Part shown: one piece after another, positions 1 to 4,646 of the stretch | Layout of the letters: each line of letters starts with the position of its first letter | Position numbering within the stretch: the stretch's first letter is position 1 | NCBI GenBank assembly: GCA_023417985.1 | Contig: JAEZDV010000127.1 | Span: forward strand, 1-8,782 | From: Actinomycetes bacterium | GTDB taxonomy: Bacteria > Actinomycetota > Actinomycetes > Mycobacteriales > Mycobacteriaceae | Length of the DNA stretch: 8,782 bases | Reading direction: 5' to 3' | Notes under the pieces: model-generated | Told to the model about the DNA's origin: nothing | Databases searched by the model: none | What the model saw: only the letters and a program-made list of their open reading frames with translations | Made by a program: the position numbers and the translations under genes

Positions 1-1090
1 CCGGTGGAGTGATCTGATCCGCGCCACCTTGAACGAGGAGCGTCGGCGGATCCGCCGGATCGACGTGGGATGTCGGCGTCGTGAAGAAATAGGGCTCTTC
101 GTCGCTGCCGGCGGTGTCTCCCGACGGGTCGTAGTCGGCCCCGAGACTTGGCAACCACCAGGGCGGCCGCCACGCGTCGAGGCCGGTCTGGTCGGTGGCT
201 GCGTACAAAGAGATCACGGCTTCGACATCGGTGTCCCGGACCTCACAACTCGGCGCGAGCTGCGGATCGCCGCCGGTGTAGGCCGCGAGCAGGGCGGCTA
301 GGCCGCCCGCGGAGTGGCCCAACAGGGCGATCCGGTCGGGGTTCACGCCGTAGCGGTCCGCATTCTGTTCGACCCAGCCGACCGCACATTTCACGTCGGC
401 GGTGGCTTCCTGTCCGAACGGCCTGTGCCCGAGACGGTAGTCGATGCTGAAGACCACGTAACCCTGCTCGGCGAGCCACGCGCTCCACAGGATGTCATCG
501 GTACGACTCCCGGTGACGCCACCGCCGCCGTGCACCGTGACGATCGCTGGTCGTGGTCCCGGCCCGGCTTCGCCCGCCGGTTGCCGGATGTCGAGCAGTA
601 GTTCCTCCCCATCGGGACGTGCGTAGGTGACGGTTTCGACCGGAATGTTCAGGGAGGGGAAGGAGAAGTACTCCGCGAGCGAGAGCGGGACGTCCTCCTG
701 TGAGGCGCTGCGCCATCCCAGAACCACGGGCACCAGGGAGAGCGCGAGGGTCACCACCGCGAGGACCGTCGCCACGAGGGAGGCCTTGCGTAACCCGGAG
801 CGGTGCGCGAGCGCGGCCAGGCCGAGACCGAGCACCGTGAAGGCTGCAAGCACGAGGCTGTAGCCCTGGACCAGGAAGGCGACGTCCATCAGGATCAGGC
901 TCGTCCAGAACTCGACAGGCGGTATGGGCAGCACGGACAGGAGACCCAGGAGCAGAGCGAAGGATGCCCACCCGACTGCTGTCACCGCCAGCAGGCGTCG
1001 TCGAAACCTGTGTTCGGTACCTTTACGTCCGCCCGGGCCCGCGGCACTGTGTGTCGCATCCGCCGGCTGCGCGCTGTCCGGAGTGACCAC
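1..1090 (-). CDS. Membrane-anchored alpha/beta hydrolase (esterase/lipase), C-terminus cut by window edge
   Basis: Read on the minus strand, 363 codons are open from a GTG at 1090 to the left edge, so the C-terminus is missing. The hydrolase half shows an HGGGG oxyanion-hole motif (about residues 187-191), the nucleophile elbow GHSAGG with Ser260, and GGADQITP with the probable acid Asp358. The catalytic His must lie beyond the window. The N-terminal 130 residues carry three hydrophobic segments (about 33-54, 63-93, 103-126) after a basic N-terminus (RFRRR). The loop between segments 2 and 3 is basic (HRSGLRK), so the positive-inside rule places the catalytic domain outside the cytoplasm. The start is chosen because GAGGAGGG lies 5 nt upstream. 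The family hydrolyses carboxyl esters; the substrate cannot be told. It is divergent from the phosphodiesterase gene, 206 bp away. Confidence 0.85.
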   Translation of the reverse strand, partial: MVTPDSAQPADATHSAAGPGGRKGTEHRFRRRLLAVTAVGWASFALLLGLLSVLPIPPVEFWTSLILMDVAFLVQGYSLVLAAFTVLGLGLAALAHRSGLRKASLVATVLAVVTLALSLVPVVLGWRSASQEDVPLSLAEYFSFPSLNIPVETVTYARPDGEELLLDIRQPAGEAGPGPRPAIVTVHGGGGVTGSRTDDILWSAWLAEQGYVVFSIDYRLGHRPFGQEATADVKCAVGWVEQNADRYGVNPDRIALLGHSAGGLAALLAAYTGGDPQLAPSCEVRDTDVEAVISLYAATDQTGLDAWRPPWWLPSLGADYDPSGDTAGSDEEPYFFTTPTSHVDPADPPTLLVQGGADQITPP

Positions 1091-1095
1091 TGTTT

Positions 1096-1103
1096 CCCTC
1101 CTC
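1096..1103 (-). promoter_or_regulatory. Shine-Dalgarno of the membrane-anchored hydrolase
   Basis: On the minus strand GAGGAGGG is followed by 5 nt (aaaca) and then GTG at 1090. This near-perfect ribosome binding site decides the GTG start, which keeps the short hydrophilic N-terminus before the first membrane segment. Confidence 0.75.
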
Positions 1104-1128
1104 GCGAACCTCGACGTGGCGTCGGTCT

Positions 1129-1141
1129 ACCCACCGTGGGT
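1129..1141. promoter_or_regulatory. 13-bp perfect dyad, possible operator
   Basis: ACCCAC-C-GTGGGT has two perfect 6-bp arms around a single central base. It lies 38 bp upstream of the hydrolase GTG, in the divergent gap 1091-1296. A 1-nt loop cannot fold as RNA, so a dimeric DNA-binding protein site is the more natural reading. No regulator gene is adjacent to identify the protein. Confidence 0.35.
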
Positions 1142-1171
1142 CCGCTCACGCACGAACGGTGCCCGCTGGGC

Positions 1172-1199
1172 GGCTCGATTTCTGATGGTGAATCGGGCT
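1172..1199. promoter_or_regulatory. Imperfect inverted repeat in the divergent gap
   Basis: GGCTCGATT and AATCGGGCT flank a 10-nt loop (tctgatggtg). Seven of nine positions are Watson-Crick pairs and the other two are G-T. It sits near the middle of the 206-bp gap between the two divergent genes, so it could be an operator serving either promoter or a weak RNA stem. The evidence is symmetry only. Confidence 0.2.
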
Positions 1200-1284
1200 C
1201 TTCGAACAACCCACTGCCGCCGGATAACTCGACGTACTCGCCGCGTCGACCGCGCCTCACCCACCCTGCCAGGCCGCGCCGGGC

Positions 1285-1290
1285 CATACT
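1285..1290 (+). promoter_or_regulatory. Candidate -10 element for a leaderless phosphodiesterase mRNA
   Basis: CATACT ends 6 nt before the ATG at 1297, the spacing expected if transcription starts on the A of the ATG. The only purine-rich stretch before the start (GGAG, 1292-1295) is 1 nt from the ATG, too close to work as a Shine-Dalgarno. No -35 hexamer is seen at 16-18 bp spacing, which is common in actinobacterial promoters. Confidence 0.4.
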
Positions 1291-1296
1291 CGGAGC

Positions 1297-2433
1297 ATGA
1301 CTCTTCCGCTACGCGATGTCTACGCCGAGCCCACCCTCGCCGACGTGATGCCGTCGGTACTTGCGTCTACGGGGGTCCCCGGCGAACGCAACCGACTCGG
1401 ATTGACCGACAGCGCGAACACAGTGGTGCTTCTCGTCGACGGAATGGGGTGGGAACTGCTGCAGCGCAACAAGAAAGCCGCGCCCTTCCTCACCGGCCTT
1501 CCCGGGTGCCCGATTCGGGCGGGATTCCCGACCACGACCGCGGCGAGCATCGCGTCGCTCGGCACAGGTCTACCGTCGGGACGCCACGGAATCACGGGGT
1601 ACCAGTCGTATGTCGAGGAAGCCGGGACCACGGTCAACTGGCTGAACTGGACGGCGGCAGGGACGTCACACGACCAGCGCGAAACGCTGGTGCCCGAACA
1701 CGTCCAGCCCCGTCGCACGGCATTCGAACGCGGCCATGATGCGGGTCTGACGGTCACGACCGTCTTGCCCAGGGCGTTCGACAGGAGCGGCCTGACGCGG
1801 GCGGTGTTGCGTGGCGGCAGATTCGTCGGAGTCTCCGCGTACGGGGATCTGCTCGCGGAAGTCGTCGCTGCGGCGCGCTCCGGTGAGCGGAACCTGGTCT
1901 ACTGCTACCTCTCCGAGGTGGACACCCTCGGCCACGTATACGGGCCCGAATCCCAGGCGTGGCTCGCGCAACTCACCGTGGTCGATCGGTTCGTCGAACA
2001 ACTTGCCGCTGCGTTGCCGGACGGGACACGGTTGCTGATCACCGCAGACCATGGGATGGTCGACGCCTCTCGGGGCCGCCGCGTGGATTTCGACGGACAT
2101 TCCGGGCTCGAAGAAGATGTCGACGTGATCGCCGGCGAGCCACGCTGCCGCCACATACACACCGGCCGCGTGGACAAGGTGCTCGGACGGTGGACAGACG
2201 AACTCGGCGACGAGTTCTGGGTCGGCACCCGCGACGAGGTGTTGTCGGCGGGATTGTTCGGCCCCGATCCGGATTCCGCATTCGCCGGGCGGATCGGCGA
2301 CATCGTCGTGATCGCGCGTGGGGAGTCGACGGTACTCCGTAGGCATGGCGAGCGAACGCTCTCCAACCTGCCCGGTCAGCACGGCGCGCTCACGGACGAA
2401 GAGCTTCTCGTCCCCCTTCTCCAGCTCCGGTAA
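1297..2433 (+). CDS. Alkaline phosphatase superfamily phosphodiesterase / nucleotide pyrophosphatase-like
   Basis: The 378-residue product carries the full two-metal set of the type I phosphodiesterase/nucleotide pyrophosphatase family. Asp48 is in VLLVDGMG. A threonine nucleophile lies in FPTTTAAS (77-84), probably Thr81 judged by its distance to TGLPSGRHGI. Asp209 and His213 are in SEVDTLGHVYG, Asp251-His252 in TADHGM, and His362 in GQHG. Family members hydrolyse phosphodiester or pyrophosphate bonds; the substrate here is unknown. There is no signal peptide or membrane segment, so it is probably cytoplasmic. The protein is essentially the catalytic domain alone. The ATG at 1297 gives a typical family N-terminus (ADVMPSVLAS) and sits 6 nt after a -10-like CATACT. 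The HSL hydrolase follows 40 bp downstream on the same strand. Confidence 0.88.
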   Translation: MTLPLRDVYAEPTLADVMPSVLASTGVPGERNRLGLTDSANTVVLLVDGMGWELLQRNKKAAPFLTGLPGCPIRAGFPTTTAASIASLGTGLPSGRHGITGYQSYVEEAGTTVNWLNWTAAGTSHDQRETLVPEHVQPRRTAFERGHDAGLTVTTVLPRAFDRSGLTRAVLRGGRFVGVSAYGDLLAEVVAAARSGERNLVYCYLSEVDTLGHVYGPESQAWLAQLTVVDRFVEQLAAALPDGTRLLITADHGMVDASRGRRVDFDGHSGLEEDVDVIAGEPRCRHIHTGRVDKVLGRWTDELGDEFWVGTRDEVLSAGLFGPDPDSAFAGRIGDIVVIARGESTVLRRHGERTLSNLPGQHGALTDEELLVPLLQLR

Positions 2434-2449
2434 CGCCACCGCACGAACG

Positions 2450-2473
2450 TAGTGTGCGACATAGTGTGTTCAC
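2450..2473 (+). promoter_or_regulatory. Candidate leaderless promoter with a TAGTGTG direct repeat
   Basis: TAGTGTG occurs at 2450-2456 and 2462-2468, a 12-bp period. The second copy provides TAGTGT, matching the TANNNT -10 pattern, and ends 6 nt before the ATG at 2474. No Shine-Dalgarno is visible. A leaderless transcript starting on the ATG fits, with its own promoter in the 40-bp gap. The repeat could also be a regulator half-site. Confidence 0.4.
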
Positions 2474-3448
2474 ATGCGCGCTTCCATTCCGATCACGTGG
2501 CACGAACGCACGAGCAGGATCGCATTGCTCATCCTGTGGGTTGCCCGGCTTCTGTTCAAGCCGCTCCTGAGCCTCTGGCCGAGCAACGATTTCGGCATCG
2601 CGGTCCTCGGCAGGCTGTCCTGGGTCGTGGACAGGATCACGCCCAGACCCCGGACCGTGCACGTCACCGCCACCGAACTCGGTGGTGTGCCGGGAGAGCA
2701 GATCATTTCGCCGAAGCCCGTGGAAGATCCGCTCGAGAACGCCACCATTCTGTACTTCCACGGTGGGGGATTCGTCTTCTGCGGTCCGTCCACCCACCGG
2801 CAGCTGTGCGTGCAACTCGCGCTCGAATCGGGTGCGCCGGTGTATTCGATGGACTACCGCCAAATTCCGGTTGTTCCCGTCGCGGGATCGGTGCAGGACG
2901 CGATGAGGGCGTACGAGGCGCTCCTCGAGATCGCCGACGACCCCACCCACATCGTGGTCGCGGGGGACTCCGCGGGCGGATACCTGGCCGCGAAGGTCGC
3001 CGAGATCGCGGCCCTCCGCGGACTCCAGCGACCGGCAGCGGTCATCGGCTATTCGCCCTTGCTGAATCTGGACCTCGACCGACACGACCGGGCTTACATG
3101 CTCAAAGATGCGTACCTGCCGATCAAGGCGCTCGACAAGCTGCGTCCACGCTGGATCGGGGAGGAGGCGATCGAGGGAGAAATGAATCCCATCGACGCCG
3201 ATCCCGCCGTATTTCCCCCGATGTTCTTCTCCGCGGCCGAATACGAACTCACCCGCCCCGATGTCGAGATCATGACGGGCCGCCTCGCCGATGCGGGACG
3301 TGTTGTCGAAACGCATCTCTGGCGCGGGCAGATCCACGCCTGGCCGGTCCTCGCGCGCGCATTGCCGGAAGCCGGTGCACTCATCACCCTCAGCATTGCT
3401 TTCGCCCGTCGCGCGGTCGTGGCGCTGGGGGACGGCCGCGCCGCCTGA
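2474..3448 (+). CDS. HSL-family (hormone-sensitive-lipase-like) esterase/lipase
   Basis: This 324-residue alpha/beta hydrolase has the HSL family signature: HGGGF at 96-100 (oxyanion hole), GDSAGG with nucleophile Ser166, and His288 in GQIHAW as the base. The catalytic acid, usually Asp in a YDPLRD-like motif, appears replaced: the aligned stretch reads AEYELTRPD, so Glu258 is the likely acid, with Asp263 nearby. The N-terminus has a hydrophobic, partly basic stretch (about 15-36, ALLILWVARLLFKPLLSLW) that could anchor it to the inner membrane face. Family members cleave short- to medium-chain acyl esters; the substrate is unknown. It follows the phosphodiesterase by 40 bp and is convergent with the monoacylglycerol lipase, 22 bp away. 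The start rests on the leaderless -10 match and on lack of a better in-frame start. Confidence 0.87.
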   Translation: MRASIPITWHERTSRIALLILWVARLLFKPLLSLWPSNDFGIAVLGRLSWVVDRITPRPRTVHVTATELGGVPGEQIISPKPVEDPLENATILYFHGGGFVFCGPSTHRQLCVQLALESGAPVYSMDYRQIPVVPVAGSVQDAMRAYEALLEIADDPTHIVVAGDSAGGYLAAKVAEIAALRGLQRPAAVIGYSPLLNLDLDRHDRAYMLKDAYLPIKALDKLRPRWIGEEAIEGEMNPIDADPAVFPPMFFSAAEYELTRPDVEIMTGRLADAGRVVETHLWRGQIHAWPVLARALPEAGALITLSIAFARRAVVALGDGRAA

Positions 3449-3470
3449 GACAACGGCCGCGCGGGGAACA

Positions 3471-4319
3471 TCACGGATTCGCGTGCGCGAGGCGCGGTTG
3501 CAGCCAGTCGACGAGATCGCTGAGCACCCGATCCTGCTCGGGTTCGTTGAACACCTCGTGGAACAGGCCCTCGTACAACTTGTGCGTCAAGTCGGACGAC
3601 CCGGCGCGGTCCGCGACCAGATCGGCACCGGCGGGATCGGCGAGCCTGTCGGCAGAACCGTGCAGGACGAGCAGCGGCAACGTCAGGTCCGGAAGACGCT
3701 GCGCGACACTCTCCTCGTTGAGAACGAGTACCCGCGCGATACCGGCGGGGACGAGGCCGTGATGCACAAGCGGATCCGCGTCGTACGCGGCAACGACCGC
3801 CGGGTCGCGGGAGACGGCTTTGCTGTCGAGTTTCTGGACGGGCATGTCGGGCAGTATCCGGCCGATCAGTTTTCCGAGTTCGACGACCGGCTTGGGCGTG
3901 CCCGAGGTGACGATCAGGGCGGGGCCGGACAGGACGAGCGCGGTGAGCCGGTCCTGGTGATCGAGCGCGTAGGCGAGGGCGATCGCACCGCCCATGGAAT
4001 GCCCGAGCAGGAAAGTCGGCAGGCCGGGATGGGCCGAGGTAGCGATGTCGAAAAGGGTGTCGAGGTCGTCCGTGAACTCGCCCATCGCGCGCGCGTGCAG
4101 TCGCTTGCCGCCGGACCGGCCGTGCCCCCGATGATCCGGTGCGAATACGACGATGCCGAGGTCTGTGAGGCGTTCGGCGACGTGGTCGTAGCGGCGTGCG
4201 TGCTCACCGAGGCCGTGCGCCAGCACGAGTATCGCGGTGGGCTCGCCGTTCGGCGACCACACGTCGTACACGATTCGCGTGCTGTTTCCGCCGGTGAACG
4301 AGGACTCGGTGTGCTGCAT
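3471..4319 (-). CDS. Monoacylglycerol lipase (Rv0183-like alpha/beta hydrolase)
   Basis: The 282-residue product closely follows, as recalled, the mycobacterial monoacylglycerol lipase Rv0183. It has RIVYDVW near the N-terminus, LAHGLGEHARRYDHVAERL (33-51), DHRGHGRSGGKR (62-73), the nucleophile elbow GHSMGG with Ser108, VLHGSADRL with Asp224, and LFHEVFNEPE with His254. The triad spacing matches Rv0183 (Ser110/Asp226/His256 from memory). The enzyme releases glycerol and fatty acid from monoacylglycerols, the last step of triacylglycerol breakdown or host-lipid use. The ATG at 4319 is chosen because AGGAGA lies 4 nt upstream and the homologous sequence begins shortly after. The frame stays open back to 4496, but that extension does not resemble the family. 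It is divergent from the ABC-F gene, with 327 bp between the two starts. Confidence 0.92.
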   Translation of the reverse strand: MQHTESSFTGGNSTRIVYDVWSPNGEPTAILVLAHGLGEHARRYDHVAERLTDLGIVVFAPDHRGHGRSGGKRLHARAMGEFTDDLDTLFDIATSAHPGLPTFLLGHSMGGAIALAYALDHQDRLTALVLSGPALIVTSGTPKPVVELGKLIGRILPDMPVQKLDSKAVSRDPAVVAAYDADPLVHHGLVPAGIARVLVLNEESVAQRLPDLTLPLLVLHGSADRLADPAGADLVADRAGSSDLTHKLYEGLFHEVFNEPEQDRVLSDLVDWLQPRLAHANP

Positions 4320-4323
4320 GGGG

Positions 4324-4329
4324 TCTCCT
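4324..4329 (-). promoter_or_regulatory. Shine-Dalgarno of the monoacylglycerol lipase
   Basis: AGGAGA on the minus strand lies 4 nt (cccc) before the ATG at 4319. It decides this start over in-frame alternatives as far back as 4496, which would add 59 non-conserved residues. Confidence 0.7.
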
Positions 4330-4377
4330 GCCGGGGTGGAGGACGTGGTGCCTACCGCATCCTCGCACGGCAACCCC

Positions 4378-4390
4378 GTCCGTTTCGGAC
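4378..4390. promoter_or_regulatory. 13-bp dyad GTCCG-ttt-CGGAC upstream of the lipase
   Basis: Two perfect 5-bp arms flank a 3-bp spacer, 59 bp upstream of the lipase ATG. It could be an operator for the lipase or a small hairpin in its 5' leader. No clear minus-strand promoter was recognised in 4320-4437, so its position relative to transcription is unknown. Confidence 0.25.
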
Positions 4391-4430
4391 CTCGATGCGG
4401 CACGAGGTGGGTGGAAACGACCGAAAGGTG

Positions 4431-4472
4431 AATTCGATTGACGCCTCGGCGTCTGTCGGTACCCTGGATGTC
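4431..4472 (+). promoter_or_regulatory. Candidate promoter of the ABC-F gene
   Basis: TTGACG (4438-4443) and TACCCT (4460-4465) are separated by 16 bp. This is the best -35/-10 pair in the window. An A/T-rich AATTC sits directly upstream of the -35. In actinobacteria an A/T-rich stretch there is a feature of WhiB7-dependent antibiotic-resistance promoters; the match is only partial. The predicted start of transcription is about 4472-4473, on the G of a GTG codon. Confidence 0.55.
4440..4453. promoter_or_regulatory. Perfect 14-bp palindrome over the ABC-F promoter (-35 edge and spacer)
   Basis: GACGCC-TC-GGCGTC has perfect 6-bp arms. The left arm overlaps the last four bases of the TTGACG -35 element and the rest fills much of the -35/-10 spacer. 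A dimer bound there would block RNA polymerase, as in classic repressor operators. No repressor gene of an obvious type is adjacent; the nearest regulator is the LysR-type gene about 2.6 kb downstream. Confidence 0.45.
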
Positions 4473-4499
4473 GTGATTCAGGCACTCCTCTTCCACTGA
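4473..4499 (+). CDS. Putative leaderless 8-codon leader peptide upstream of the ABC-F gene
   Basis: A GTG at the predicted transcription start opens an 8-codon frame, M-I-Q-A-L-L-F-H, ending in TGA at 4497-4499. No Shine-Dalgarno precedes it, and the -10 element ends 7 nt upstream, so it would be read from a leaderless mRNA. Short leader peptides ahead of antibiotic-resistance ABC-F genes are known to sense stalled ribosomes and release a downstream block. That role is inferred here from position only. An ATG at 4468 gives just Met-Ser-stop and lies too close to the -10 to be transcribed. Confidence 0.4.
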   Translation: MIQALLFH

Positions 4500-4500
4500 C

Positions 4501-4618
4501 GCCCGCCGGCCCGCCCTTCCCGCGCACCGGGAACTGCGATGCGGGCTGTGTCTGTGTCCATCGGCCGACGATCCGGCCGTTCGTCGGAAACCGAGCGACT
4601 CCCACCCACCACCGTGGG
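4501..4618 (+). promoter_or_regulatory. Structured leader RNA of the ABC-F gene, possible attenuator
   Basis: Between the leader peptide and the ABC-F start, three stems can be drawn. GCCCGC (4501-4506) pairs with GCGGGC (4541-4546), and CCCGC at 4519-4523 competes for the same right arm. CCGACGA (4565-4571) pairs perfectly with TCGTCGG (4581-4587) around a 9-nt loop, while CGGCCG at 4562-4567 and 4574-4579 offers an exclusive alternative. CCCAC (4601-4605) pairs with GTGGG (4614-4618). Competing stems suit a regulated leader, but random pairing is likely in GC-rich DNA and no U-tract follows. The full gene-free stretch 4320-4646 holds this leader, the promoter and leader peptide, and the lipase upstream region. 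Confidence 0.35.
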
Positions 4619-4637
4619 CCGAGGACGCCCGGTACGC

Positions 4638-4642
4638 GGAGG
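4638..4642 (+). promoter_or_regulatory. Shine-Dalgarno of the ABC-F gene
   Basis: GGAGG is followed by four A residues and then ATG at 4647. This selects ATG 4647 over the in-frame ATG at 4539, which has no comparable site and would add 36 Arg/Ser-rich residues unlike the family. Confidence 0.75.
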
Positions 4643-4646
4643 AAAA

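Noticed and set aside
1201..1229. Plus-strand promoter TTCGAA-17-ATAACT in the divergent gap
   Set aside because: The spacing fits, but both hexamers are poor matches and the CATACT next to the start codon explains the gene better.
1666..2439. 257-codon minus-strand frame opposite the phosphodiesterase
   Set aside because: It is antisense to all the metal-binding motifs of the phosphodiesterase and shows no domain of its own.
3433..3464. Bidirectional terminator at the esterase/lipase convergence
   Set aside because: CGGCCGCGC is repeated at 3433 and 3454 and allows 6-bp stems, but there is no T-tract on either strand and such pairings are expected in this GC content.
2452..3762. 436-codon plus-strand frame across the HSL esterase and lipase end
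   Set aside because: It overlaps two well-supported genes in another frame, and its Arg/Pro-rich product looks like a frame-shifted GC-rich translation.
4320..4496. N-terminal extension of the monoacylglycerol lipase to an ATG at 4496
   Set aside because: The ATG at 4319 has a good Shine-Dalgarno and gives the family length; the extension would run through the ABC-F promoter and leader peptide.
4539..4646. Upstream ATG for the ABC-F gene
   Set aside because: It has no ribosome binding site and adds an Arg/Ser-rich stretch unlike ABC-F N-termini; GGAGG before ATG 4647 is much better.
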